Source: JBAXTE01 sp037130365
GTDB taxonomy: Bacteria > Bacteroidota > Bacteroidia > Bacteroidales > WCHB1-69
Length of the DNA: 64,000 nt
Assembly: GCA_037130365.1 (NCBI GenBank)
Contig: JBAXTE010000003.1
Span: 1-64,000 of the forward strand
Direction of reading: 5' to 3'
Position 1 is the first letter of the stretch. Every line of letters begins with the position of its first letter. Below the pieces are notes generated by a model, which was given only the letters and a program-made list of their open reading frames with translations, was not told the DNA's origin and ran no database searches. Below are positions 7,842-17,603 of this stretch, in pieces. The translations under genes and the position numbers were made by a program.

Positions 7842-10800
7842 CTATTTCGCTACAGCAATTTTTATTCGTTCAATTTTATCGTTATAAATTGCTTCAAATA
7901 AATATATTCCACTGCTGATTTCGTCAACGCTAATTTTGAACTGAGTTATACCTTTAAGAATAGAAATATTATCCACTTGTTTTACAACTTTACCTGCAGA
8001 AGTGCTTATTTTAATGGTAATGTTATTATTGTAAGGCGCAGTTAATACGACATTTAACTCTTTATTTGCAGGATTAGGATAAACACTAACAATACTGAAT
8101 TCATTCGTTAACGAAATACAAGTTTGGTTGTTAACGAGGTTGGTTTCTTCACTAAAGAGTGGTGATTCAACTTCTGCACATCCGTATATTAATATTTCAT
8201 TCGAAGGTATCAACATCTGAGTTTGAAATGTATATGACACAATTTCACCTGGCCGTAAAACTCCTGTCCAGTTTTCTCTAGTGGCTTGCTGATTAAGTTT
8301 AAGATTTAACCACAAATCAGTGATATTTCTGTTGCTCATGTTCATTATATTTACACTAGCCTGACGATAATTACCAATAGGATTTATTGACAAGTTAGTT
8401 AAGGCAATATCCATAATTGGCTTACTAATAAGGATTGTTGAACTAGCAGAATCTGAACATCCTTGCTGATTGGTTGCAATTAATAAGATTGGATACTCCC
8501 CTTCGGCTGTAAAATCATATTCAGGTTGAGAAATTGATGAAAATAGCACAGACTCATTGAACCATTGGTAGTCAAATCCACCAATTGTAGTGTTTGCAAA
8601 CTGAACTTGATATCCAATGTTGTGCTCATCATAATTATACGAAAATTGAGCATGAGGAACTGGCTTCACAACAAGTGTTTTTGTAATTGTATCCCGACAT
8701 TGGTGGGCGGTTGTCTCAATAAGATTAATATTATATGTATTTGCTGAGTCAATTAAAAGTGTTATAGGAGATGTAGTCCCTACTAGAACATTATCTATAC
8801 TCCATCGGTGGCTCGCAATAATATCATTTTCAACGGTACTACTGCTTTGTAGAATGATTGGTTGATTTAAACAAACAGAATCAGCAATAAAATTGGCAAC
8901 CGGATTTGCATATACCGTTATTGGTTTTTGGATAGTGTCTATACAGCCATTTAAACTTTTTATGATATATATTATTGGATAATTTCCAGCTCCGTCAAAT
9001 CTAAAAGAAGTACTAGGTTCTTGAACTTCATTCTCATTTATTATCCACCAACGCTGTGTAATTGGATTCCATACATCAAAAACAGAAGAATCAGATAACC
9101 AAGTAGTTTGTCCAAAACAGGTATTGGAATATTCAAAATTTGCAATGGGTGCTTTTCTAATTTCGATGGTTTTAGCAATTGAGTCTTTACACCCAAAAAA
9201 GGACCGTGATACTAACATTACTTGATAGAATCCCGCAGTATCAAATTGATGCGTTGGATTTTGCAAATTGCTTAGATTTGTAGTACCACTTTGACTATCT
9301 CCAAAAATCCAATTCCATTGAGTTATTGGGTAATTGTTTGTGGTCTGATCGTTAAATTGTAGAGGAGTATTATCACAGCCTAAAGCAGGAGAAAAATTTG
9401 ATACTGGAATAGTATAAATAACTGTTGAATTAGAAATTGTACTACTGCATAATGAAGTAGTGGTAATGGTCAACGTAATTGGATAAATACCAGGATTTGA
9501 ATATTGATGTGTTGGATTTTGAAGCGTTGAGTTTGTAGTATCGCCAAAGTTCCATTGCCACTGGACAAGACTTGAAGTATCTTGTGAATATGAAAGATTG
9601 TTAAGAAGCGTAACTTCTCCAAAACATTTTCCTGGAGCAGTAAAAGCCGCAGTTGGTGCTGTACCTCTTATCGTTAAAGCAACCGTATCTCGGCCAACAC
9701 AACCACGTTGATTCGTTATATTTAGCCAATAGTTGCCTGCTGTTGTTACTGATATAACTGGCGTTGTTTCTCCAGAATTCCATATGTATGTGGCACTGCC
9801 AAGTGCGTAATTTTCTAACCTAAAGGTCAGCGGATTACCTGTGCAAAGAGCTGTATCAATACCAAGAGTAAATTTTGCAGATAAACTGTCTAAATATAAA
9901 TTAAATGTATCCCGATAAGAACAACCCAATGTGTCAGTAAGCAGGGCAAAGTATCTTCCTGCTTGGCTTTCGATAAAAAGGCTTCCGCTATTTCCATTAC
10001 TCCAACCGAGGGTGTAATTTTGAAGTGGCGCCCAAGAATAGCGCAAAGTGTCTCCCAAACAAAGTGTAGTATCTGCAAAAGTTCGTTGACCTTGATATTT
10101 TACAACAATTGTATCGAATGATTGAACACCAAAAATATTCGTTGCTTCCACCCAATAGATCCCTGATTTATTTACCCGAATAATAGAAGTAGTATCACCA
10201 GTACTCCAAATCCACTTCGTAAACCAAGCTTTGTTTGCTCCAATTAAAGCGGTATCACACAATTTGTATGGAATATTTATATCGTAACCAAGTGATACAT
10301 TTGGAGCATATTTATTGTTTAAATAATCAAATACATTTTTACGTTCAGTAATTGATAATACCGTATCGAACGCAATAATTTCTGCAATATTTCCATTCCA
10401 ATATTTACCTGGGGTACTATAGATGCTAGCAATTTGAATGGAAGGATAAATTACGGAGTTCCCAGTAACTTCACCCTCTATTATTTTAAAGTTATTTAAA
10501 GGAGCAAAAGAGATATTACTAACATTGTTAATTTTGATATTGCTTGCAAAAGGTACATCTGTAATATTGGTGTACAACGTATTTGAGTTTTGATTCCCCG
10601 ATAAAATATATGGCTTAACATGAGCCGTGGAAGACCCTATAAGAGTATTAAAAGATGGAAAGACTGTAGCGATATTACCCCAATTTGCAACAACATACAT
10701 AGACCCAACTTTTGTTTGATTACTGATTATAAAATTGTCGTTAACACCATCAAAATTTATTACGGGTTTATTGTTAATTATGGCACTTGACAAAGAGAGT

Positions 10801-13800
10801 ATTGGCTGATCGGTGGTTGTTGCTTGATTTGCATGGTTTGCATGAATACTGAGATCCTTCCATTGGGAGATTTTTCCATTAGAAATCACTACTCCTGTAT
10901 CTGCAGAAAACCAAAGAGATGGATTTGCAGAAATTGGTGAAAGTATGCTAAAAGAACGAACAGAGGATGCCACAGAATCTAAACAAGGATTCAATGCAAT
11001 AATTCTCCAAAAATAGGTACCAGTATCTAAATTAAGAGTTATAGATGGAAAATCAGAAAACAGAATAGTTTGAGTGATGTAACTTGGATTAAAAAGATCG
11101 TTTTTACTGACCTCAATTTTATAAAACTGGGTATTTTGTGAAGCATTCCAACTAAAATTCACAGAAGAATTTGCAATAATGAGATTATTTTGAGGGGCAA
11201 TACATGTAAACATTAATGGGGAAGGGTAACTATTGGGAACATTCACAATCTTACTTATAGAATCGGAACAAAATTCGGTAGTCTCAACTTTTAGAGAGAC
11301 ATTGTAGTTTTGAGCTAGAGCAAACGAAAGGTTTGGATTGACTTCGGTTGAGACTAAATTTGATTCAATAAACCATTTAACAGAATCAACAGTGTAGCCA
11401 ATATTTAAATCGGATAAGTTTGTAAATGGAGTTGGAACAAGAGAACACGCATTAAGATGAGAAAAATCAACCGTAGGTTTTTTATTCACATGAATAAATA
11501 CCAAAGTGTCTTTCGCACATCCATTGTGTGAGCTAACCCTTAATTTAACAGAATAATTTCCAGTAGTATCAAAAACAGTTGAGGTATTTTTAATATTTGA
11601 AGAGTATCCATTATTAAAAATCCACTGCCAAGTTGAAATGCTGTCGGATGGGTAAGAAAGATCGGTGAATGATATTGTATCACGATTACATAAACGACTC
11701 CATTGAAACATCGGGCTAGGAGCAGTTCCTTGAATATGAATATTTACGGAGTCACGGATAATACAATTTCTAGAATTCGTAGCTAAAATTTTATAAACAT
11801 CCGCATTATAGATAGTTTTGTAATTTGTGGTATCATTGCCAGGCGTCCAAATAAGACGATAGTTATCAGAAATAGGAAAAAGTTGGATCCGATTACCAGA
11901 ACATATTGTTGTGTCTGAATTAACTAAGTTGCGAATTGGAAAACTGTCAATTGAAACCGTAAAATGAGTTTGAAAAGTGCATCCATCAATAGGATCAAGC
12001 AACGTCAAGGTGTAAATTCCTGCATGTGATGTTTTAAACACGGTTCCAACGTTGCCATTTGACCAACTTACATTATATGGCAACCCTCTATTATAAGTGT
12101 AGGTGACAGTATCGCCCATGCAAAGAGTAGTGTCTGCAAAAGTTTGTTGACCTTGGTATTTTACAACAATTGTATCGAATGATTGAACACCAAAAATATT
12201 CGTTGCTTGAACCCAATATGTTCCCGATTTGTTTACCCGAACAATAGAGGTAGTATCGCCAGTACTCCAAATCCACTTAGTAAACCAAGTTTTGTTCGCT
12301 CCAATTAAAGCAGTATCACACAATTTGTATGGAATATTTATATCATATCCAAGCGAGACATTTGGAGCATATTTATTGTTTAGGTAATCAAATACATTTT
12401 TACGTTCAGTAATTGATAGTATCGTATCAAAAGCAATGATTTCTGCAATATTTCCATTCCAATATCTACCGGAGGTACTATACACACTACCAATTTGAAT
12501 GGATGGATAAATTACGGAGTTAGCAGTTGTTATACCCTCAATTATCTTAAAGTTGTTTAATGGAGCAAAAGAAATATTGCTAACATTATTGATTTTGAGG
12601 TTGCTTGCAAAAGGAACATCTGTAATATTGGTGTAAAACACATTTGAATTTTGACTTCCAGTAAGAATATATGGCTTAGCATGAGTGGTATAAGACCCAA
12701 TAAGGGTATTGTATGAAGGAAAGATTGCAACATTATTACCCCAATTTGCAACAACATACATAGAGCCAATTTTTGTTTGATTACTTAGAATGAAATTGTC
12801 GTTAACCCCGTCAAAGTTTATTACTGGTTTATTGTTAATTGTGGCACTTGACAAAGAAAGCATAGGCTGATCGGAACTTGCAGCTTGATTTGCATGGTTT
12901 GCATGACTGCTTAAATCCTTCCATTGAGAGATTTTTCCACTCGAAATCACAACTCCTGTATCTGCTGAAAACCAAAGACATGGATTTGTTGAAATTGGCG
13001 AAAGAATGGTAAACGAGCGAATAGTTGAGGTAACAGAATCTAAACAAGGATTCAATGCAATTATTCTCCAAAAATAAGTACCAGTATCTAAATTTAGAGT
13101 TGTTGATGGAAAATCAGAAAAAAGTAAGGTTTGAGAGGTGTAATTTGGGTTAAAAAGATTGTTTTTACTGACCTCAATTTTATAAAACTCAGTATTTTGT
13201 GAAGCATTCCATCTAAAATTAACAGAAGAGTTTGCAATAACTAGATTGTTTTGGGGAGCAATACATGTAAATAATGTTGGGGCTGGGTAACTATTCGGAA
13301 CATTCACAATCTTGCTCATAGAATCGGAACAAAAATCGGTTGTTTGAACTTTTAGAGAGACATTATAATTTTGAGCAAGCGCAAACGAAAGGTTGGGATT
13401 GATTTCGGTTGATACTAAATTAGATTCAATAAACCACTTAACAGAATCAACAGTGTAACCAATATTTAAATCGGATAAGTTTGTAAATGGAGCTGGCACA
13501 AGCGAACATGCATTAAGATGAGAAAAATCAACCGTTGGTTTTTTATTCACATGAATAAATACCAAAGTGTCTTTCGCACATCCATTGTGTGCACTTACCC
13601 TTAAGTTAACGGAGTAATTACCGGAGGTGTCAAAAACAGTTGTTGTATTTTTAAAGGTAGAAGAGTATCCATTATTAAAAACCCATTGCCAAGTTGAAAT
13701 GCTATCAGCGGGAAAAGAAAGATCGGTGAATGATATTGTATCACGATTACATAAACGGCTCCATTGAAACATTGGATTAGGAGCTGTTCCTTGAATGTGA

Positions 13801-15452
13801 ATATTAACAGAGTCGCGAATAATACAATTCCTAGAATTAGTAGCTGTAATTTTATATACATCAGAATTATAGATGGTTTTGTATTTAGTAGTATCATTGC
13901 CAGGGGTCCAAATCACCTGATAATTGCCAGAAATTGGAAAAAGTTGAATCCGATTACCAGAACATATTGTTGTGTCTGAATTAACTAAGTTGCGAATTGG
14001 AAAACTGTCAATTGAAACCGTAAAATGAGTTTGAAAAGTGCATCCATCAATAGGATCAAGCAACGTCAAGGTGTAAATTCCTGCATGTGATGTTTTAAAC
14101 ACGGTTCCAACGTTGCCATTTGACCAACTTACATTATATGGCAGCCCTCGATTATAGGTGTAAGTGACAGTATCTCCCATACAAAGAGTAGTGTCTGCAA
14201 AAGTTTGCTTGCCAATAAAATTTACTATAATTGTATCCGACGAAACATTATTGTAAATATCAGTTACCCTTACCCAATAAGTGCCAGAATTCGAAATTGA
14301 AAGGGATGAACCAGTGCTGTTATTACTCCATAAGTATGACTTAAATATTGGGGATTGAACTGAAACAATGGTATCACATAATTTGTTTGTAGTAATATCA
14401 AAGCCGAGATTAACCGGAAAAACATATTTGGTGGGAAAATATTTAAATCGAAGATAATTTTCCACTAAAAAACGTGAATTTAATGTTATTGCAGAATCAA
14501 AAAACAGAATTTCTGCGATGTCTCCTTTAAAGAAACTCGTGCCAGCATTGTAAGTGCCAATTTTGTATCCATCTAAAGTATGCGTCCATGTGTTGCTACT
14601 ACTCGAGCCATTATAATACCCATTTTGATAAATTAATGCTTTGTTACTTGCTAAATCATTATTGTTGATAATTGAGATAATAGAGAACTGTGTGATAGAC
14701 CCCAAGGTGTCAAGATCTTTTATTCCAGTTCCATCGCCTCCTTGTGGCCAAAAACGATATTTTGTTCCATTAATCCCAGTAACGGAAAATGAAGAATTTG
14801 TATTTAAGGGAGCGTTTTGGTAAATCCAACGAAAGTTTGAAAAATCAGTAGGCTTACACACCATAAAAAAACTATACTTTGTTTTATTTCCTACACTACC
14901 AACCCCATTTAAATAATCATTTACACCATCAAACCGAATCACAGGACGGCTATTTAAAGTGTTCCCAACATATAATGGCTTTGAAGTCGCACTTGTTTGA
15001 AAGCTATAATATGAATTACTTATATAGTTATACAAAGTGTCAATTATATTTGAATTTTGTTTCACTGAATCTGCGGCTAATTGGTAAAGACACCCACCAA
15101 TTGAGCCAGGATTGTAAATGGTAAAAACAGAGGTATTAGACCAAGATGAGTTTGTTGCCCCATCATAATAACGAATTTTCCAATAATAATTGTTTTTTGG
15201 TATATTGAACAATTTTACAACATTTGAAGTCAAGTTGCTTTGTGAATAATAGGTGGAACTAAAAGACTGATTTGTAGAAATAACTATTTCGTATGTTTGA
15301 GCCGAACTAACTGGATTCCAAGCAAAAGTGACGGTGTCATAGGGTAAATACGAGTTGTCTTTTGGAAAGACAAGAGTCGTTTGTCCTTTAACTTGAACCA
15401 AAAATAAGGTTAAACAAATTAATGGCAATATTTTTTTTATTAAATAGTTCAT
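7842..15452 (-). CDS. Giant secreted surface protein: LamG-like and PKD modules, T9SS type A C-terminal sorting domain
   Basis: This is a 2,536-residue protein. The chosen ATG (15450-15452) opens a clean signal peptide (MNYLIKKILPLICLTLFLVQ) ending near VKGQ. An upstream in-frame ATG at 15497 would lie above a TATTTTTG -7 box and give a non-signal N-terminus. After the signal come a fibronectin-like segment, then LamG/concanavalin-like modules (RPVIRFDGVNDYL; KPVINFDGVNDNF twice) and PKD-like repeats with WNFGD/WNWIFGD signatures in the C-terminal half. The C-terminal domain (about the last 85 residues, VSVYPNPANKELNVVL ... SGIYLFEAIYNDKIERIKI) is a T9SS type A sorting signal, so the protein should be exported through the outer membrane and anchored or released. 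Residues about 416-1102 and 1103-1789 are tandem copies. The likely role is adhesin or gliding-related surface protein (inference). Confidence 0.88.
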   Translation of the reverse strand: MNYLIKKILPLICLTLFLVQVKGQTTLVFPKDNSYLPYDTVTFAWNPVSSAQTYEIVISTNQSFSSTYYSQSNLTSNVVKLFNIPKNNYYWKIRYYDGATNSSWSNTSVFTIYNPGSIGGCLYQLAADSVKQNSNIIDTLYNYISNSYYSFQTSATSKPLYVGNTLNSRPVIRFDGVNDYLNGVGSVGNKTKYSFFMVCKPTDFSNFRWIYQNAPLNTNSSFSVTGINGTKYRFWPQGGDGTGIKDLDTLGSITQFSIISIINNNDLASNKALIYQNGYYNGSSSSNTWTHTLDGYKIGTYNAGTSFFKGDIAEILFFDSAITLNSRFLVENYLRFKYFPTKYVFPVNLGFDITTNKLCDTIVSVQSPIFKSYLWSNNSTGSSLSISNSGTYWVRVTDIYNNVSSDTIIVNFIGKQTFADTTLCMGDTVTYTYNRGLPYNVSWSNGNVGTVFKTSHAGIYTLTLLDPIDGCTFQTHFTVSIDSFPIRNLVNSDTTICSGNRIQLFPISGNYQVIWTPGNDTTKYKTIYNSDVYKITATNSRNCIIRDSVNIHIQGTAPNPMFQWSRLCNRDTISFTDLSFPADSISTWQWVFNNGYSSTFKNTTTVFDTSGNYSVNLRVSAHNGCAKDTLVFIHVNKKPTVDFSHLNACSLVPAPFTNLSDLNIGYTVDSVKWFIESNLVSTEINPNLSFALAQNYNVSLKVQTTDFCSDSMSKIVNVPNSYPAPTLFTCIAPQNNLVIANSSVNFRWNASQNTEFYKIEVSKNNLFNPNYTSQTLLFSDFPSTTLNLDTGTYFWRIIALNPCLDSVTSTIRSFTILSPISTNPCLWFSADTGVVISSGKISQWKDLSSHANHANQAASSDQPMLSLSSATINNKPVINFDGVNDNFILSNQTKIGSMYVVANWGNNVAIFPSYNTLIGSYTTHAKPYILTGSQNSNVFYTNITDVPFASNLKINNVSNISFAPLNNFKIIEGITTANSVIYPSIQIGSVYSTSGRYWNGNIAEIIAFDTILSITERKNVFDYLNNKYAPNVSLGYDINIPYKLCDTALIGANKTWFTKWIWSTGDTTSIVRVNKSGTYWVQATNIFGVQSFDTIVVKYQGQQTFADTTLCMGDTVTYTYNRGLPYNVSWSNGNVGTVFKTSHAGIYTLTLLDPIDGCTFQTHFTVSIDSFPIRNLVNSDTTICSGNRIQLFPISDNYRLIWTPGNDTTNYKTIYNADVYKILATNSRNCIIRDSVNIHIQGTAPSPMFQWSRLCNRDTISFTDLSYPSDSISTWQWIFNNGYSSNIKNTSTVFDTTGNYSVKLRVSSHNGCAKDTLVFIHVNKKPTVDFSHLNACSLVPTPFTNLSDLNIGYTVDSVKWFIESNLVSTEVNPNLSFALAQNYNVSLKVETTEFCSDSISKIVNVPNSYPSPLMFTCIAPQNNLIIANSSVNFSWNASQNTQFYKIEVSKNDLFNPSYITQTILFSDFPSITLNLDTGTYFWRIIALNPCLDSVASSVRSFSILSPISANPSLWFSADTGVVISNGKISQWKDLSIHANHANQATTTDQPILSLSSAIINNKPVINFDGVNDNFIISNQTKVGSMYVVANWGNIATVFPSFNTLIGSSTAHVKPYILSGNQNSNTLYTNITDVPFASNIKINNVSNISFAPLNNFKIIEGEVTGNSVIYPSIQIASIYSTPGKYWNGNIAEIIAFDTVLSITERKNVFDYLNNKYAPNVSLGYDINIPYKLCDTALIGANKAWFTKWIWSTGDTTSIIRVNKSGIYWVEATNIFGVQSFDTIVVKYQGQRTFADTTLCLGDTLRYSWAPLQNYTLGWSNGNSGSLFIESQAGRYFALLTDTLGCSYRDTFNLYLDSLSAKFTLGIDTALCTGNPLTFRLENYALGSATYIWNSGETTPVISVTTAGNYWLNITNQRGCVGRDTVALTIRGTAPTAAFTAPGKCFGEVTLLNNLSYSQDTSSLVQWQWNFGDTTNSTLQNPTHQYSNPGIYPITLTITTTSLCSSTISNSTVIYTIPVSNFSPALGCDNTPLQFNDQTTNNYPITQWNWIFGDSQSGTTNLSNLQNPTHQFDTAGFYQVMLVSRSFFGCKDSIAKTIEIRKAPIANFEYSNTCFGQTTWLSDSSVFDVWNPITQRWWIINENEVQEPSTSFRFDGAGNYPIIYIIKSLNGCIDTIQKPITVYANPVANFIADSVCLNQPIILQSSSTVENDIIASHRWSIDNVLVGTTSPITLLIDSANTYNINLIETTAHQCRDTITKTLVVKPVPHAQFSYNYDEHNIGYQVQFANTTIGGFDYQWFNESVLFSSISQPEYDFTAEGEYPILLIATNQQGCSDSASSTILISKPIMDIALTNLSINPIGNYRQASVNIMNMSNRNITDLWLNLKLNQQATRENWTGVLRPGEIVSYTFQTQMLIPSNEILIYGCAEVESPLFSEETNLVNNQTCISLTNEFSIVSVYPNPANKELNVVLTAPYNNNITIKISTSAGKVVKQVDNISILKGITQFKISVDEISSGIYLFEAIYNDKIERIKIAVAK
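10086..14207 (-). repeat. Two tandem 2,061-bp units inside the giant surface-protein gene
   Basis: Matching positions are exactly 2,061 bp (687 codons) apart: the QTFADTTLC codons start at 14207, 12146 and, as the beginning of a divergent third unit, 10085. Each full unit carries two Ig-like/PKD segments, a fibronectin-like segment and a LamG-like module. The stretch 11889-12117 versus 13950-14178 is almost base-identical, while other parts differ at many sites. This suggests duplication followed by patchy gene conversion. Confidence 0.9.
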
Positions 15453-15474
15453 TTTTCCACTTTTTTTAGTTTTA

Positions 15475-15482
15475 CAAAAATA
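15475..15482 (-). promoter_or_regulatory. Putative -7 box (TATTTTTG) for the giant surface-protein gene
   Basis: On the minus strand TATTTTTG ends 22 bases before the ATG at 15452 and matches TAnnTTTG. It supports the shorter start over the upstream ATG at 15497. No clear -33 box was found. Confidence 0.4.
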
Positions 15483-15632
15483 AAGAATTTTTTGCAAATA
15501 AATACATTAATTGCCAGTAGCTCAAAATATAATTAACCTCAAAAGATGGTATTTTGTTAGAAAATTTAAAAAATCAGGAATTTTTGATGTCAATTTGATG
15601 CAATCAATGGAAATATTATTAAAGAATATGGT

Positions 15633-15640
15633 TATATTTG
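15633..15640 (+). promoter_or_regulatory. Putative -7 box (TATATTTG) upstream of the nonulosonate operon
   Basis: TATATTTG matches the TAnnTTTG consensus. It lies 15 bases before the small open frame at 15656 and 180 bases before the LegC start. It is the only such box I see in the 367-base gap before LegC (15453-15819), so it is the best candidate promoter for the long plus-strand operon. Confidence 0.4.
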
Positions 15641-15655
15641 CATAAAAATATATTA

Positions 15656-15778
15656 ATGACGAATAAAAAACAGAGAATTAGTGGAGCTGATGAATTTACG
15701 AGTTCATTTATCAAAAATCTTATTTTAATGAATTTCAAATTATTTCAATTTCGCAAAATCTTCATTTACACTCTTTAA
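15656..15778 (+). other. Small open frame (40 codons) in the leader of the LegC operon
   Basis: ATG at 15656 opens a 40-residue frame beginning MTNKKQRISGADEF and ending in TAA at 15776-15778, directly below a TATATTTG -7 box. The first 20 residues look protein-like and the remainder is Phe/Lys/Ile-rich and could be random AT-rich translation. It may be a leader peptide, the truncated start of a lost gene, or chance. I do not recognise it. Confidence 0.3.
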
Positions 15779-15819
15779 TTAATATCAATATCTCATAATC
15801 AATTAATAACAGTTCAAAA

Positions 15820-16971
15820 ATGCATAAATTCCAACCAATTATTAACTTTATCCAACAACTTTTCAATCAACAAAAAGGCTTTATCTCTCTTCACACACCA
15901 ACATTTATTGGAAATGAAAAAAAGTATTTAAACGAATGTATCGATACTACTTTTGTTTCAAGTGTGGGAAAATTTGTAGATAATTTTGAACTAAAAATGG
16001 CTGAATACACTGGTGCTAAAAAAGCTGTTTCTTGTGTAAATGGAACAAATGCACTTCATTTGGCATTAAAACTAGTTGGTGTTGAACAAGGAGATGAAGT
16101 TATTACACAGCCACTTACATTTATTGCAACGTGTAATGCAATTAGCTATATTGGTGCAAAGCCGGTTTTTGTAGACGTAGATCTTGAAACAATGGGGATG
16201 TCGCCAAGTGCACTAAAAGAGTGGCTAAAAGAGTGCGTAGAATTGAACGAATTGTCGCAACCAATAAATAAAATTTCAGGTAAACGTGTTGCGGCTTGTG
16301 TTCCAATGCACACTTTTGGACATCCAGTAAAAATTGATGAAATAGTTTCAATTTGCAATGATTATAATATTCCTGTTATAGAAGATGCTGCTGAAAGCTT
16401 GGGTAGTTTCTACAAAGAGAAACATACTGGAACTTATGGAAAAATTGGGGTATTAAGTTTTAATGGCAATAAAATCCTTACTACGGGTGGAGGTGGTATG
16501 TTATTGTTTAACGATGATATTTTAGCTAAGAGAGCTAAACATCTTACAACACAAGCCAAAGTTCCTCACCCTTGGGAATTTGTTCATGATGAAATTGGAT
16601 ATAATTATCGTATGCCAAATATTAATGCAGCTATAGGACTTGCTCAACTTGAACAGATATCACTTTTTGTAAATGCGAAAAGAAAAATTGCGCTAGAATA
16701 CCAAAAATATTTTAATAACTCTGATGTAAAATATATTATAGAACCCAAAAATTCAGCTTCAAATTATTGGTTAAATTGTGTTATGTTTGAAAACAAACTA
16801 ACTCGAGACGAGTTTTTGGAATTTTCTAATAAAAATGGGGTAATGTCAAGGCCAGCTTGGCAGTTAATGAATAAACTTGAGATGTTCAAAGATTGTCAAT
16901 GTGGAAAATTGACAAACTCAGAATACATTGCCGATCGATTAGTCAATTTACCAAGTAGCGTCATATTATGA
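15820..16971 (+). CDS. legC: LegC/PglE-family aminotransferase (legionaminic acid pathway)
   Basis: This is a 383-residue PLP enzyme of the DegT/DnrJ/EryC1 fold. It has the LegC-specific N-terminus (LHTPTFIGNEKKYLNECIDT, FVSSVGKFVD at about residues 46-55), the cofactor region EDAAES at about 188-193, and the Schiff-base lysine K218 in LSFNGNK. LegC aminates the C4 keto group of an NDP-2-acetamido-2,6-dideoxy-4-keto-hexose, the second step toward legionaminic acid. Its last codons overlap the start of the acetyltransferase, so coupling is likely. The 4,6-dehydratase (LegB) that should supply its substrate is not beside it. Confidence 0.88.
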   Translation: MHKFQPIINFIQQLFNQQKGFISLHTPTFIGNEKKYLNECIDTTFVSSVGKFVDNFELKMAEYTGAKKAVSCVNGTNALHLALKLVGVEQGDEVITQPLTFIATCNAISYIGAKPVFVDVDLETMGMSPSALKEWLKECVELNELSQPINKISGKRVAACVPMHTFGHPVKIDEIVSICNDYNIPVIEDAAESLGSFYKEKHTGTYGKIGVLSFNGNKILTTGGGGMLLFNDDILAKRAKHLTTQAKVPHPWEFVHDEIGYNYRMPNINAAIGLAQLEQISLFVNAKRKIALEYQKYFNNSDVKYIIEPKNSASNYWLNCVMFENKLTRDEFLEFSNKNGVMSRPAWQLMNKLEMFKDCQCGKLTNSEYIADRLVNLPSSVIL

Positions 16972-17603
16972 AAAAAGTTGCACTTATAGGTTATTCTGGT
17001 CATGCTTATGTAGTTGCAGATATTCTACTTGATATGGGATATTCAATTGTTGGTTACTTCGAAAAACAAGAAGCCAAGAGCAATCCGTATAATATTCAAT
17101 ATTTAGGATTTGATAAAGAAATTGACTTTTCTGAATATTTAAAAAATGATATATATATATTCCCAGCAATTGGAGATAATAAAATTAGACAAAAAGTTAT
17201 TTCCTTTTTTAGAGCTAATTCTTTTCCAATGATTAACGCAATAAGTCCAAGTGCTAATATTTCAAGCAATGTTACAATTGGGAGTGGAAGCTTAGTTTGC
17301 CAAGGTGCATGTATTAACCCATTTGCAAAAATTGCTGATGGTGTAATTATTAATACTGGCGCCATTATAGAACATGAATGCGAAGTTGAAAGTTATGCTC
17401 ACATTGCCCCCGGAGCAGTATTAGCCGGAAATGTTAGAGTTGGTAAAGGGAGCTTTATCGGAGCTAATTCATTTGTGAAACAAGGTATTTTTATTGGCAA
17501 CAATGTGATTATTGGCGCTGGTTCTGTAATTATTAATAATATTTCAGAAAACGAAGTTTGGGTTGGAAACCCTGCAAAAAAAATAAAAGAAAATGATAAA
17601 TAA
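16968..17603 (+). CDS. legH: Sugar O/N-acetyltransferase of the PglD/NeuD family, probably LegH
   Basis: This 211-residue protein has an N-terminal Rossmann-like PglD_N domain (KVALIGYSGHAYVVADILLD) and a C-terminal left-handed beta-helix of hexapeptide repeats (about residues 95-205: ISSNVTIGSGSLVCQGACIN ... VIIGAGSVIINN). HEC within IIEHECEVE at about residue 136 fits the catalytic His-Glu pair of PglD-type N-acetyltransferases. Placed between LegC and LegI, it most likely acetylates the 4-amino group of the LegC product (context-based). It overlaps LegC by 4 bp and the next gene by 11 bp, indicating translational coupling. Confidence 0.82.
   Translation: MKKVALIGYSGHAYVVADILLDMGYSIVGYFEKQEAKSNPYNIQYLGFDKEIDFSEYLKNDIYIFPAIGDNKIRQKVISFFRANSFPMINAISPSANISSNVTIGSGSLVCQGACINPFAKIADGVIINTGAIIEHECEVESYAHIAPGAVLAGNVRVGKGSFIGANSFVKQGIFIGNNVIIGAGSVIINNISENEVWVGNPAKKIKENDK

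Noticed and set aside
9601..15124. Many 60-100-codon frames on either strand across the giant gene and elsewhere
   Set aside because: They lie wholly inside long genes in other frames, with no promoter, start context or family resemblance, and are coding shadows.
15453..15497. Longer N-terminus for the giant surface protein starting at 15497
   Set aside because: It would put 15 non-signal residues before a clean signal peptide and start upstream of a TATTTTTG box.
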